From: Aphrophora alni
Lineage: Eukaryota; Arthropoda; Insecta; Hemiptera; Aphrophoridae
Direction of reading: 5' to 3'
Assembly: GCA_963513935.1 (NCBI GenBank)
Contig: OY740774.1
Span: 84,530,890 to 84,594,889 of the forward strand
DNA: 64,000 nucleotides
A program made the translations under genes and the position numbers. The notes under the pieces were generated by a model that was not told where the DNA came from, ran no database searches, and worked only from the letters and a program-made list of their open reading frames with translations. Positions 34,111 through 48,194 of the stretch are shown piece after piece; the stretch's first letter is position 1; the number at the start of each line of letters is the position of its first letter.

Positions 34111-36804
34111 GTACACCTAATGTGGAAACTGTCTAGAGTGTGACACAATATAAACTATTAACTACAATTACTTGAACAAAAAGCTATTCACATGAAGAAT
34201 AAATAACAGTTAGTTCAATGCTTTATACTTGCTTTTTGGTATGTGATAATGATTTAACATTCATTTGGATTACAGTGGTGGTAAGTATTACTTTGTACCC
34301 ATTTTTGTACACACGTGCCATTGAAAGCTCACGAAATTATCTGATAAACGGAGCTATACCCTCACTACTTTGGGTCACAGTGGCTGATGATTTTAATTTA
34401 TTGTATTTATAATCAATCCGACTATTGTTTGTATTTTAGCTTAAGTATTTGACATAGAAGTTACATGAAAGTTTTATAAATTTATTGCATACGAATAATA
34501 GAGAAATACGTTAGTTTTAAGCATCAAACAATATTCAATTAAGCAACACTATTAATAGTTTCAACGGCGTTTCGTGCAAATAGTCGATCCTGTGGATATT
34601 TGGCATAAAATTGCATTATTACGACTTCTATCACAGGCAATAGAATCCGCAGTGATCTTTAAGTTATATTTTAAAACATGTTTAAACCACTGTTAATCAA
34701 TTAGTAATCACATTTTGTTTGGAACAATATGTATCTTGTGGTAATATACATTAGAAATTAAAAATAATAATAATAAAATAAAATCTAAATTAAATACATC
34801 AACCCACCGATAAATAAAGATATTTATGTTGTGATAATTAATAAATTCAACAAAGTTTAATCACTAAAAAAACATTATAAAAATTAACGACAACATATAA
34901 AAATATTATTAACAAATCAAAAATAAATATTTTCTTTCATTATAGCTGGTCTCTGCAAAACCGATACACTTTTCTTGTCCTCCTTGGTCTTGTTTACAAA
35001 ATTTTCGTTTCCAAGGAGTAGAATCATCTCAACATTGAAGTCATAGTGGAGTCTTGAGTCTTATATAGCTGTAAAACTTTTGATAATAGTTTAATAAGTT
35101 GTATAACATATTAAATTGTATAATTAATTCATGAACAATTTTATTGAAACCCATAATATTTATGACGTATGGTGAGCTCGGTACAATTTTACTTTACTTT
35201 TGTTTTAAATAGACGTAACCGAAAAAAAACAGGTCAAAAAAAAGTTTAAGTAAATTTCTGTAATAAAATCTATCTATTTTTTGTCTGTAATTCGCAACCA
35301 CTCTACACAGTCAAAACGATAAATTCTATTTATTGCAAACTTTGCGTTTGTATTTTGTTTATTGTTCCCATATTTAAAAAAAATAGCGGTAACAAAAAAT
35401 AGAATACAAATGTCCAAAAATTATCGAGTAGGAAATTTTTTTGGAAATATTATACGAGGGGGAACAAATAAAAATTGAACATATTATGATTACGAATATG
35501 AATGTTTATTTGATGAAACAATTAATATCAGGCAATAGGCTGCTTAAAAGACGTCGACTTTATTAAAATGTCTGTCCCTCTATGTCTACAGACTCAAAAT
35601 CGTGTGGTTTTCGCACACGTTTGACCCTTTTATTTATATTATTTACAGTAGGAATCAGATATTTCTCTTCACAACAAAATTTTGAGATATTGGGAGTATT
35701 TTGTTAAAGATGAAAACTAAAATAAATCTAAAAACGAATGAAGTATTTTTTCCAAACCTAACCCACTCTACTTTGTCAACACACAATACTGGTATTTTTT
35801 TTTTTTTTTTTTTTTTTTACCACGAGAAAAAACTGGATCTACTCCTTCTTTTTTGTAGTCTTGCGTTAGGTAATTCTTTTTAATATTCTTGTCATGTCTC
35901 TCTTGACCCATTATTGTTCGAATCCGACCTTGAAAATATAAGAATATTTCACTGTTTCAGGTTATTTTATCTTTTTTGTATTCTTTTGTTTTATAAGATA
36001 AAAAATACATCACAAATTTTTACAATACGCAAATTAAAAATTTCCTAACAAAATGAATTTACATAGCTTTCTCTCTGGCATGTCGGATTCATTACTGTCA
36101 TTAAATACACAGTCCTGGAATTGCAATTTATAAACTTTGATAAATTAAACTCTAATTTTTCTTTTATCACTCAGAAGTTTTCAGTTCACAATCTTTGATA
36201 TTAGGTCCAATATCGAAGTTAACCATCTCTTTCTATTTCCCATTATATTTTATTAACTGTGATTTTACCATTTCCCTCTGATGGAGTTAAATCCTTCCTA
36301 AGAAAGTTAAACAAAAAGCTAATTGAAATTAAAGATGTTGACAACTTTTTAATCCTCTCGTTTATTGCTAGAAACTAAAAGGTGATAACATAATTGGCTA
36401 CCTGTGCCAGCCTTGGCAGAGATCACGTATATTTTTAATGATACGAGATCAAATCTGTCTTTAGCTATTCTTGTATTATTTTTACTTTCATAGATATTCA
36501 AAGTACAGACAAAATTGTGGGGATTTCTCGAAAAATCGACGATGAATAGTTTGCGGATATATCCGTTTTGAGGTTCTCTGAGTTCAAAAATAAATTTTCT
36601 ACCTGAGAGAAATTTGGAAATCCAAAATAATTTATATGGAAAATGATCAAACTTCTTTGTAGATTTGTACTAATTTTAAAAGGTGTATATGTCCCATGTC
36701 ATCAGGTGCAAACTATAGTCACTATGTGAGAGGATATCACGATATATACTAGCTGGAATACACACTGTCATTCACATAGTCCTAGAGTAGATTCCCCTCT
36801 TCAT
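34111..36804. other. AT-rich non-coding DNA with a poly(T) run
   Basis: No gene seen. A 24-base T run lies at 35795-35818. ACGAGGGGGAACAAAT near 35454 faintly resembles a mariner terminal repeat, but no partner end was found. Confidence 0.6.
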
Positions 36805-37125
36805 CTTTCCTAACATGTCTCTCATGAGAAACTCATATTATTTCACTAAATCTTATTTATCGTTATATTGTAAAGCTACTTTTTAAAACAAAAGTTTCAA
36901 CGGTTGATTACTCTAGTTATCTCCACCCCTCACAACTCACCTTTTTGTCTATCAGGTTTGTATATCACAAGTCAAAACAAAACAAATGAAACTCAGGCAT
37001 TCCAAACGAGCAACTTTCAAGAAGACGGCCATTAATAGGCTGTATTTAATTTATTAACAAGTTACTTTCTACTTTATTTCTGTATGATGTTTATTCACGT
37101 GGTTTTTATATTTTACGTCTCTCAA
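36805..37125. repeat. diverged dispersed repeat, copy 1
   Basis: It pairs with 38775-39065: TGTCTCTCAT, GAAGCTACTTTTTAAA-like, CAGGTTTGTATATCA..AGT.AAAACAAA, and a shared TTTTACG end, in the same order. Confidence 0.6.
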
Positions 37126-38774
37126 TCCATGCTTGCTGAGTAACTGAATATTTAATATTATTTCAAAGGATATTTGTGTTTAGCATTTTATATATCTTGT
37201 GTGTTTGTATAATTTTCTGCTTTAAATATAATTTTACGCATTTAGACATTTAGTATTGTAATAAAATTAAAATAACTCCACTTATTTCTTCCATTAAAAA
37301 GCACACCTTGGGGTTGTAAAAACCATACAGCCATGAGGTGGTAATATTAGCATTTCCCTCCAAGAATTAAAACCCTGTAAGTATTCCTATAAAGGCAAAG
37401 AACGGATTAAAATAGCGGATAATGGAAGTAAACTTAATACAGTTTATATAGGGCAAGGGAAGGTTTACCGAGGTTATTATAAATACACTTCGGGTATTAT
37501 TACAATGTTAGAAGAGCATAAATTATCATTAAAGATATTTACAAATGTATTAGTTTTTACCGCCGAAGTATCTCAGTTATTAAATTCGAAATAAATAGAA
37601 AAGGAAATATTATGACAGTAAATCTTCAGTCTCATTTATTCAACAGTTCTTAGAACTGAAATTCTGTGAAAACACATTTGTGAAAACATTTGTCTATTAC
37701 ATCTTCTTTATCAGTTTTATCTCGCATTATCTCAATTACAGATAGTCTGGCAGAGACAACTTTTAAAGTTTGATATCTCACAACAACACTATTTAAATGT
37801 GTATATTAAATGTTATATTTTTTAAAAAGAAAAGTATGAACCACTCGGTTATCATAGTCTTCAAAATAAAAGAACATAGTGTAAAATAGAAATGAAAGAG
37901 AAGGATCAACCCCAAAACTACATGAAGGAAGGTTTTGATCCAGTTAGGTCTTCTCATATAAATTTTCTGTAAATTAGCTCTTGAGATTTAACGAATTGAA
38001 ATGATTCACTCAAATCTGGTTATGGAAGAGTTATTTTAAAATCACCATTACAATTCAAAGATGGCGATAAAGTGTGATTATTAATTTAATCGCTGCACCT
38101 GAATTTGATTTTTACTATTTGCTTATTAACAATACGATATCAGTTAACGTTTGCTTTGCGATTTATAAAACGATATCGTGAATTTAGTAAGTGGTTCTTA
38201 AAGAGTTACAGTGTTATTGTTTTAGGTTATGTTAGGACTCCTTGTATTTATGGTAACTTTTTTTATTACCAGTTAATTGTAAAAAATAATAAAAATTTTA
38301 TTACGTAGCAAATACTAGTTGTGGAATTATTTCACTAAAGATACAACTCAAATTGCCGTTTTTAAATTGTGCAAACAGCGACACACTATACAATATTATT
38401 ATCTATTATTAAAGAATCACATTTTATCCAGGTATTCAGTTCCACCAAACAAACGCAGAATTATGGAATATTTTATAATTGTTAAACATTCAAACCCATT
38501 CTTTAACAGAACTTTTAAATTAACAGTCAGTAATAATGTTATATAATATTGGACATGACTGCTATTCTGTATTGTTTAACATTAGATTACAGTTTTTCAG
38601 GGAATGTAACTACTCTTCTTGACTGTGTAACTCGCAATAACAAACACATGTTGATATTTTTTTAAGTGTTTATTGTTGTAAAAGTGAACAATCACTTAAT
38701 AAAATCCCACACTTTCACCGTTACTGTAAAATCGCCATTAGTAAAATAACATCAACCAAATATTTTTCTTTTTA
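37126..38774. other. AT-rich non-coding DNA, no gene seen
   Basis: Only short AT-rich ORFs with no recognisable motif. Confidence 0.6.
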
Positions 38775-39065
38775 ACTTGTCTCTCATTTTTAAACACATT
38801 AAATCTAATTTATATTACATTGAAGCTACTTTTTTAAACAATGGTTTCAGTTGTAAACGACCACTCCAGATCTCTCCCCTTCCACCATACGTTGTTGTCT
38901 ACCAGGTTTGTATATCATAAGTAAAAACAAAGAAAATAAACAACGGTATTTCAGTTTTAACTATCAACTTTTAAGAGGACGAGCATCATTACATCCTTTT
39001 CTTTGCAACTATTTTCGTTTACTTCATTCTTTATGTACTCAATATTTGCCTTTGTTTTACGTTAA
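38775..39065. repeat. diverged dispersed repeat, copy 2
   Basis: Partner of 36805-37125, with CCAGGTTTGTATATCATAAG as the best preserved block. Confidence 0.6.
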
Positions 39066-39654
39066 ATATATTTGTACTTGAATATAATACTTTAATAAAT
39101 AATTACTATTAAAGATATGTAAACTAATTTTAGTGCAAATATTCTGCATTTTTGTATTTGAAAAGTGACGAAAATATAAATTCAAAGTTATAAAGTATAA
39201 AATTGATAACACTTTGTGAGCAAAATCATACGTTAATCTATGGTCAAAGTCGTGATTATTTCCTATAATTAAGCTAAAATATTATCTGACACAGCAAGTA
39301 ATCAATTTTGTCTTGATTCAAGGTTTTTCTATATGTTAAGTTGTTTCACGTTTTAAAGCGAGTATCAAATAATTTTAGACTATATTAAAAAGAATATTCC
39401 AATTATTTTAGTGAATTATTTTCTTTTTGAAGTTAAAACTATTTGATTCTGTATATACTATAATTTTATATTTGTAGTGAATACGTTAACAAATACTAAC
39501 AGATATAAGTTGCAGGTAACATATTACTTGTTATCATCCATCTTATCCACAAGTCAATGGCATGGGGGATATCCTCAACTGATAAGTTGGAGAGGCGGTA
39601 GGTCACCATTATATCAGTTTAAATAAATTTAGTTTTACTTTAGCAGTAGAGCCA

Positions 39655-39695
39655 ACTGATGATGACAACTATATTACCGAAATGTACATCAGAGT
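39655..39695 (+). ncRNA. weak hammerhead-like / PLE tail remnant
   Basis: CTGATGATGAC followed 12 bases later by CCGAAATGTAC recalls the tail of Penelope-like elements seen at 31316-31348. No PLE coding sequence is nearby, and the stem II pairing is poor. Confidence 0.2.
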
Positions 39696-40206
39696 ATTTC
39701 AGAGAATAATGATAAAAGTATTATTCCAATTACAATTATTGTGTTTTTAAGTATTGGTCCTGCAATTATTGCTAGGATTATCAAATAATGATACGGTAGG
39801 ATCGTGGAAAACTCATAATATTTAGGTATTTTGGTTTGTTGAATTATAATTTACTATTGAATTTTACATACTTGCCCTTCATATAACAACTTAAAAATCA
39901 CATGTTTTAAAATTTTTTGCACAACTTTATTACTTTAACTGTAAAACTGTATCTATTATAGATACACTATTATGAAACACAAAAAGGCTAATCTAAATCT
40001 ACAACATATGCATTCAAAGGTAAGCATAACATTCAAGGATGTAAGCGTTGATAGCAATACAATATATTGTTGGAGAAAATATGTGATTGTAATATTAATA
40101 ATCAATAAACCCTCCATAAGGTAACATACAAATATTGATATCATCACACGATTCTTACAATTTTTTAGTATTTTCAATATATAAAAATTGACTATTTTTC
40201 AGTTCA

Positions 40207-40470
40207 AAACATATTTCCCATGGTAGGGAAAAACAACAGTCTCGTGAGAATTTATCAACAAACACTGTGAAAGAAACACCGCCTTGCCTTCCTCCCTTGG
40301 TAATATAAAGCACATAATGTGTAACAGATATTCTAAGCTGCAAAAGAAAGAGGTGGAACTGAACGAAGTCGTTAATTTGTCTTCTGTCTCAATTAATTTA
40401 TAATTTATAAAATCTTTTCAACACAACCTACTGTTTCATTCCCTTCCTTTGAATTTGTTTGTAGGCAGGT
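40207..40470. repeat. diverged duplicate block a, copy 1
   Basis: It pairs with 47860-48115: ACATATTTCCCATGGTA, ACACCGCCTTGC, TGTAACAGATATTCTAA, GTCTT.T.TCTCA and TTTTCAACACAA recur in order. Confidence 0.7.
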
Positions 40471-41519
40471 TCTATTGAAGGCTCGAGAGTGGTTGGGTAA
40501 ATTTTCGTCTCTGGAGTAAAATAAGCAACCTTCGTTAAGAAATACATGTGGAATTGAAAAACAGTAATAAAGTAAATTATACTTTATTTTTCTTTCCCAC
40601 GTTTAGCTAGTATGAAAAAATTTCGAATAGATTATGAATACTATTATTGATTGTTTTTGGTTTTGTGGGTTTGTGAGAATGTTTGGATAATATTGTTTTA
40701 CCATTTTATTATACTTTATCGCATGTGTAAATTATTTATAAGTGAGAAAGGTTTTCTTACACTTATATGTGTCTATCAATCCATGATTGTAACAGTAATC
40801 AGTGACAGAATTATTAAAAAATTTATATAAGAATGTTTTTATTTAGAATTTACGTTTTTAATGTTCTTTAATTAAATACATTTAAATTGTCCCTTTTCTC
40901 GTTTTAAAGATATTTGATAATAATGGAACGTTTAGAGACTGTAAATCCACTCCAGTTTTCAAGTGATAAACCTAGATCATAAATAAAACAAAAATATTAT
41001 ACACCAACCTAGTCTATTAGCTGATAATAAAAACTAATTTAAAATTTTTAAATAAAAATACTTCTACATTAAATAATGCTACAAATATATGTATTATATT
41101 CCAATAGTGAAGGATCACGTACTAAACTTCTGAAAGAGGGGGTAAAACGTTGTTCACAACAATAAACAGCTAGGACACCAGCTCGTTTGTAGGCTGTACA
41201 CACCCTTTAACAATCAGTTGTTTGTCGTTATTTTTGTAGTGCTGTCTAGTGGTTTATAATCAAGTTTGTATTTAATATTACTTTCGACTGTTCAAGTCCT
41301 GTGATAATTTCTTAAGCTATAGATTTAGTTTTAGTTTCCAATATACCTCTAGACTACTAGGCTATGGAGAGAGGAGGTTTCAAAATCAATTACCTACTTT
41401 GATGCTGTTACGGATTTATTAGTGCATTCTGTTTTATAGTTAGGCCTTATCAAACATTTTAATAAGTATACTTTTTAAAATTATTGAGAATTAGAAAGAA
41501 ACCATAAGTTGTTTTCAAA

Positions 41520-41650
41520 AATTTTGATTATAATAAGTTAATATTGGATATCAATATTTACAACCTAACCTAACCTAACTAAAGTATGTATTAATGGGCT
41601 TGGAATACTCAGCTCATAACTGGTGTGAATGTTATTGTTTCTGTCTCATT
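41520..41650. repeat. diverged duplicate block b, copy 1
   Basis: It pairs with 48195-48330: an ATTG..ATCAATATTT-like start, AACCTAAC, GAATACTCAGCTCATAA-like and TATTGTTTCT cues. Confidence 0.5.
41564..41580. repeat. short CCTAA tract (insect telomere-type)
   Basis: Three perfect CCTAA units plus CT, the complement of the insect telomeric TTAGG. It is short and interstitial, so it may be chance or part of block b. Confidence 0.6.
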
Positions 41651-42044
41651 CAACATTCGTTCTTCCTACATACAAAAACATTTTATAATTTAAAAAAATA
41701 CAAAATAAATTCAATTCTAATGTATCCTGTTAACTTCCATTCTCTTTTTGATTTAAAATGAGCCTTCCCACCGCCTCGTTCTAAATTGTAATAACTAAAT
41801 TGCATATATAAATTTTGTTACCTGTGAGTCATCCAAAGTATTGAATTTAGTACTGCTCTTGGACCCATAGAATGGAAAATGATATGACATAGTAACTAAT
41901 ATGAATATATGTTGGTCTTAAAATGTGTTAGAATGTTTAATTCTTGTTCAAACATTCTGTGACGGTCATAAGTACGTATTGAAATACAAGATGTACCAAA
42001 AAGTGTTGACTTCTATGAATGTTAAATATTTATATTTATATAAT

Positions 42045-42240
42045 TTTTTCTTTCTAGTGATAAAATTACAGATAGAATAAATAATGTTCTTCTCTTCATA
42101 TTCCAGAAGTAAAGGTAAAATTACGTTTAATTTCGGTTATCGCTTTTTAGAATTGTTTGATTCATTTCCTGTATTTGTTAAGATTCTAGTGTGGCTGTGA
42201 CCTTCAAGTTAAAAGTGTTTGTTATTATCATAGTTTTATA
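42045..42240. repeat. diverged duplicate block c, copy 1
   Basis: It pairs with 48745-48930: AGATAGAATAAATAATGTT-like, AGTAAAGGTAAA, TTCATTTCCTGTATTTGTTA and AAGTTAAAAGTG recur in order. Confidence 0.65.
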
Positions 42241-43492
42241 TTAATTCAGAGTTGTTGAAAATTATACTTTGAGAATGAATAAAATAGCACGCATCTTGAA
42301 GCGTTTGAGAAGAGGATCTTACTTCCTTGGTCCAGAGGTGTGGAAAGATTTACCCATTTCTTGAAAATTCTTGTGTATATTGAAAATTTTCAGTTAACGG
42401 ATTTAATTTGGTAGTTAATGGTTACCATTCAAGATCTATATCAATTGATAAGCTCATATATTTGGTTCTTTAAAAAAATCATCGTACGGGATGAAAAATT
42501 TGGTGTTAAAATCCTTTATTTTATTTAATATTTAGACCTTACAACTATTTAAACTTACCTACAAGATTGAATCATGGTTTTTAAGGTCAATTATAATCTT
42601 ACACAAAATTTTAATTTTAATTTTAAAAAATTCTATTATACAAATTAACTACAAGGAGGCAAAATTTAATAAAAATTTACATTTTTTATGTTAAGTAAAA
42701 CAAGTAGCTCGGTAAAAGATTAATTCTGGCAATGAATTACGGCATACAATAACTTCCTTAAGTTGTACGGTTTTGAAATCTCAATCAAAATAATGTAATC
42801 CCGCACGACTTCCAAACTCCAATATGTCAAAACTGCATGATATTCAGTTCTTGTGTTGAAAATATTCAGCATGAACAAATTAGTAATCAAAAGAGGCAAT
42901 ATCCTGTACAACAATCCCTTCCTCCAGATTGTAGTAGTGGTGAAAGTGGGAACTTCAATTAGTTTTAAGGCACGGATTTTTCCATCATAAGTACTAAAGT
43001 GTAAAATGTTTTGAAATTATACTTTGGTTAATATGTGATGTATATTCAAAATAAACTGCGCAAAAGCATTAGATTGACTTTATCACTGGTCTATATCTAT
43101 AAACCCAAATACTAAAACTAAATCAAGTTCAAGACCATCTACCACCAAAATGACTGTATACTACTTTTACATGATACAGAAAATAAATCGATTTATTTTA
43201 TTTAATTACCAATTTCTTTTAAATAAATGGATCATAGGATCTATAAATGAGATAAATCAAATTTATCAAAAATCTTTAGGTTTTTTATCAAACCAAGGTT
43301 TAAACTATTACCAAAAATATAAAAACATATCGTGTGACACTTTTCTTTAAAGACATTTGAAAATGGTGAACACAATTTGCTTAACTTAATATTATTAAGG
43401 AATAATTTAAGGTTTAACAGAAAGAAAAAAAGCCACGTAAAAAGGTAAACTATTTCAAGGTCTCAGTGAACGTAAATGTGATTTTTGATATG
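42241..43492. other. AT-rich non-coding DNA, no gene seen
   Basis: No protein-like ORF or recognisable element. Confidence 0.6.
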
Positions 43493-44514
43493 CCGTCCGT
43501 CGTCGTTGTCGTCTGTACGTGAGTACGATATCGGTACAACAATTCCGTCCGTCGCCGTTGTCGTCTGTACGTGAGTACGATAGCGGTACAACAATTCCGT
43601 CCGTCGCCGTTGTCGTCTGTACGTGAGTACGATAGCGGTACAACAATTCCGTCCGTCGCCGTTGTCGTCTGTACGTGAGTACGATAGCGGTACAACAATT
43701 CCGTCCGTCGCCGTTGTCGTCTGTACGTGAGTACGATAGCGGTACAACAATTCCGTCCGTCGTCGTTGTCGTCTGTACGTGAGTACGATAGCGGTACAAC
43801 AATTCCGTCCGTCGTCTGTACGTGAGTACGATAGCGGTACAACAATTCCGTCCGTCGCCGTTGTCGTCTGTACGTGAGTACGATAGCGGTACAACAATTC
43901 CGTCCGTCGCCGTTGTCGTCTGTACGTGAGTACGATAGCGGTACAACAATTCCGTCCGTCGCCGTTGTCGTCTGTACGTGAGTACGATAGCGGTACAACA
44001 ATTCCGTCCGTCGCCGTTGTCGTCTGTACGTGAGTACGATAGCGGTACAACAATTCCGTCCGTCGCCGTTGTCGTCTGTACGTGAGTACGATAGCGGTAC
44101 AACAATTCCGTCCGTCGCCGTTGTCGTCTGTACGTGAGTACGATAGCGGTACAACAATTCCGTCCGTCGTCGTTGTCGTCTGTACGTGAGTACGATAGCG
44201 GTACAACAATTCCGTCCGTCGTCTGTACGTGAGTACGATAGCGGTACAACAATTCCGTCCGTCGCCGTTGTCGTCTGTACGTGAGTACGATAGCGGTACA
44301 ACAATTCCGTCCGTCGCCGTTGTCGTCTGTACGTGAGTACGATAGCGGTACAACAATTCCGTCCTTCGCCGTTGTCGTCTGTACGTGAGTACGATAGCGG
44401 TACAACAATTCCGTCCGTCGCCGTTGTCGTCTGTACGTGAGTACGATAGCGGTACAACAATTCCGTCCGTCGTCGTTGTCGTCTGTACGTGAGTACGATA
44501 GCGGTACAACAATT
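43493..44514. repeat. CpG-rich minisatellite, 52-bp unit (20 units)
   Basis: The array is 1,022 bp, exactly 18 units of 52 bp plus 2 of 43 bp; the short units lack 9 bases around GCCGTTGTC. Each full unit has about eight CpGs, against an AT-rich genome. Cues: CCGTCCGTCGCCGTTGTCG, CTGTACGTGAGTACGATAGC, GGTACAACAATT. A TCGTCGTT variant precedes each short unit, giving a higher-order period of 407 bp (43753 to 44160). TGTAC and GTACA within a unit are inverted. Because 52 and 43 both equal 1 modulo 3 and the unit lacks minus-strand stops, all three minus frames stay open; I regard that as an artefact. Confidence 0.97.
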
Positions 44515-46759
44515 AACATGGGGTCATGGGCTTGATTATAGATTTAGTGTGCTCGTATAGAACCTAATTGCAATTAAGGTAAATAAAATTTTATATTTCA
44601 AAATGTTGGTCTTTTTAAACAGTTTTTTGTTCATATCTCATGTGTTATTCAAGAGAATAAATTTGATAAAAATTTGTAGGTTTCAGTTGAGCATGGTAAT
44701 AACTCCAATCTGTACGAAGACAAATATGAAATTTATTGTCAAAAATTTAATTTCTTACCCTGACCTCTCAAGGAAATTAATAATAATATAGTTACGAGAT
44801 TCGATGGTGGTTGTTGCTTTAAGGTCCGTCAGGAGCGAGACACTGTCACAAGAGAAGTAAAGGGAGACATTTTACTATACACACTTAAGACGATTGTTCA
44901 GGTCTAGATAACGTAGACAAAATAGTGTTACATACAACTAACTAATAGGTGTAAATCAAACACCTTATGTGACCAAGTGTTTTTAACAAATTTACATTAC
45001 TGGATAATACCCTTTTATCTACCAAAAAATAATATATGAAACAAAGACCGCTTCATCAACCAATATAATTTAAGATTTCCTACAGAAAAAGTACACAAAC
45101 TTTTGAGCATTATATTTAGATAACCAATCTCCTTATATTACATTGTATGATGGGGCAGGTTGTAACACGAAAGCCCTATGTTAAAATAAAATAATTTCGA
45201 ACTATAACTTTACTACCACAATAAATTCACATAACTTTCAGATCTGTATTATCTGCCATTAAAAACACTCTGTCATGGAGTTAGACTTTACAAACACCAG
45301 GAATTTAATATTGGAAATAACATTCAAGCCCTGAGCGCTCATTGGTTCATAAAGTTTCACATCGTTAGACTATGAAAGTTATGTATCGCCTTTCACTTCC
45401 ATTAGATGTTATCGACTGTGATTTTCCTCTTTCAGTCTCTATTAAATGTCCGCATAAGACTACTTTCTAATAACTAAACTCTATCAGACCTATTCTCTGT
45501 ATTTTTTAATACTTTTAAACAAAAACATAAATTTAAAATCACGAAATTACTGTAAGAGGCAATAATATATTATTTTAAATTAATAATTTCACTCATTAAC
45601 TAATAACTTATAGAAATATCTATATATTTAAAAACTATCAATTTTATTCGTTTAATTTTTCAGTATTTTCACTTTCCTAGTTATTTTATTAGATTTAATT
45701 ATAAACTTTTTATTTTTTTAGTTTTAATTAAAAAGTTTCCACCCACGCACGTGTTGTCTAGAATTTATTTCGATTTTAAAACTTTCATGTTTTTGTCATG
45801 CTCAGCACCAGCTCAAATACTGTTCCGAAACTTTAGCCTTATTGTAAGCTATACATTTTTATAATTAAAACTGTAAGCAATGAGGAGGTTGGAATCATTC
45901 ACCTGCGCAGGATTGTTCATTAGTTTGTTATAGAATATCGGTAGATAATGTCTCACTCATCACTACATAAAAAAAATATGTGCATCCAAAATTAACAAAA
46001 TTATTAAGGTAGTTTATATATTCATTTAGTTCACATATTAACCTGTAAACACACTTATAACAACATAATAGAATTAAAATAAAACCTGATCACAATTTCT
46101 TACAAACAATACATTAATCAAATGAATCTTGTTTCATCGACAATGGCGCCGTATTTTCTCCATTTAGGATTTCATCTGAATGATGTTGTATTATTGCTAC
46201 GAAATTATGACCAAGCAGAAATACTAATTGCTGTAGATTTTGGGAATGTGGTTATCGCATTGAGTCAAAAGTTATATACAATAAAGCTGAGGGAATGCCC
46301 ACTTTGAATAAACGGTGGGTCGGATGGGTAGAAGTTGGCAAGGGTTTGTTATAATTGAATTGCATTTTAGAATTTTTATTTTTTATTATTTTAACTTTTA
46401 AAACATTATGTTTAATTTTACACTCAAAAAGGTGACTGTACCGTGTCTAAGCCTTTTAACTAGGTTGCTCCAAATAGAATCAAGGCCGGTATTTAGCGAT
46501 TTTGTAAAGAATCGTGTGTATGACGTCTAACAGGTAATACTACAAAAACAAATACAAAGGAAATTATGCAGTTTTAACTATTTTCTATACCTTCAAAAAT
46601 ACTTAAGTGAATTAAAATCTTTTCGACTTTTATAGTGTTGCAAACATAAGAAATTAGTTTTTATTTACACAAGAGTTACACGGATTTGCTCCCTAAGGTT
46701 TCCTTTAAAACTTAAAGTAACTTTTATATAACTTGTTATAGGGATAATTGTAAAATTGA
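44515..46759. other. AT-rich non-coding DNA, no gene seen
   Basis: Only short ORFs without recognisable motifs. Confidence 0.6.
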
Positions 46760-47125
46760 TTACAATATAAACACTTAGTGGCAGTAGTCAGATAGTTTAG
46801 TTTCCAATAAATTAGGCCACCCGATACCGTGTAGTTAAGGTTTGTTTTCCAGATATGGACGTTAACATTTTAGAGTGAATACATATCTATGGAGCAGCAT
46901 AATATTTACTACAACTGTAATCCTAATGAATGATGTATCCCAATCAGAAAACAAGGAGCAAACATTTAAGTTTTATAATTTTACTTTATTTTGCAGTTTT
47001 GTTCAAGTGTACAGTAGATAAAGTATCTCTTCACACGTTACAGTAGCCACTTTATGTTTACAACAACAGCATTTGTTGAATATATTAAAACATAAAACGA
47101 GAGAAGTAAACTGTTCTTAAAAATA
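46760..47125. repeat. locally duplicated diverged repeat, copy 1
   Basis: It pairs with 47420-47830: TTTCCAAT.A.TTAGGCC, GTTTTGTTCAAGTGTA.AGTAG and GA.TATATTAAAACA cues occur in order. Confidence 0.55.
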
Positions 47126-47419
47126 AAAGCAATTATTTTCAGATAAAGGATTGGAGGAAAGTCTTTACCCCAAAGTTACCTCGCTTCTGATAATAACAAA
47201 TATTGCGAAACGATTAGATTTTGTGGCCTCGTGGATAAACATTTATGAAGTTTATAACAATAGTCCCTATATTTTAACTATTTCCAAAGAAGCTTTCAAT
47301 ATTAGAGATGTATACAATTTTCGCTTGATTTATGTATTATTAATAATCCCTTAGAGTATCGAGAGCTATTTTAAATATATAAAACAAATAGTTGCCGAAA
47401 AAAATAGTTATGAATGAAT

Positions 47420-47830
47420 TACAATAAATTATAAACAGTAGTTCGATCGTTTATGCTTCCAATATATCTGGCCATAAGCCCACCGAACACCAATTGTGGT
47501 CGAGTAACCATAATTTTTTTTTTCTGATAAGTCAATCAGTATTACAAAGTTTATAAAAAACTATTGGATACACCATAATATTTATACTCTCTGTAGTTAA
47601 AATGAATGTTAAATCTGTTACAATGCAAGTATCAAGCCACCCAAAAAGTATTTAACTTTTATTTTTCCTCCTCCGAGTTTTGTTCAAGTGTAAAGTAGTT
47701 GTGGCATTACTGTTTATTCCTACTATGAATATGTTTATGTCACGTTGATCTCTAGATAGTACGAACATTTGAACGATTTACTGAATGTATTAAAACACCC
47801 CTGGAGCGAGGACTGCCGTTCACAAAAGTC
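47420..47830. repeat. locally duplicated diverged repeat, copy 2
   Basis: Partner of 46760-47125; GTTTTGTTCAAGTGTAAAGT is the clearest shared block. Confidence 0.55.
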
Positions 47831-47859
47831 TATCTATAAACAAATTAGGAAATATTACA

Positions 47860-48115
47860 TATTTCCCATGGTAAAAAAAGTAATTTTAATTTCATTTCTG
47901 AGAATGTATGAAATGAAATGCTAAAACACCGCCTTGCTTTCCTTTGTAAGTAATATGAAAACGCAGAATATGTAACAGATATTCTAAACTACAAAACAAA
48001 ACATGGAGGCAGAGCTGAGCAAAGTTATTATTTGTCTTGTATCTTATTCCATTTATAATATATAAAGTGTTTTCAACACAAGATACAGTTTTTTCCTTTC
48101 TATTAATTTGTTTTT
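47860..48115. repeat. diverged duplicate block a, copy 2
   Basis: Partner of 40207-40470, same orientation. Confidence 0.7.
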
Positions 48116-48194
48116 AGAGTATTTGTCCTTTTATTAGAATGCTTGTTGAAAATTTTTACTCAAATCAGTTCGTAAATCTGTAAAAAAAAAAATC

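Noticed and set aside
35440..35480. Possible mariner terminal repeat (ACGAGGGGGAACAAAT)
   Set aside because: No inverted partner or transposase sequence was found nearby.
43450..44519. Three overlapping minus-strand ORFs of about 340 codons with a 52-residue peptide repeat
   Set aside because: Units of 52 and 43 bp rotate through the frames, and the unit lacks minus-strand stops, so all frames stay open automatically. The peptides end at the array edges.
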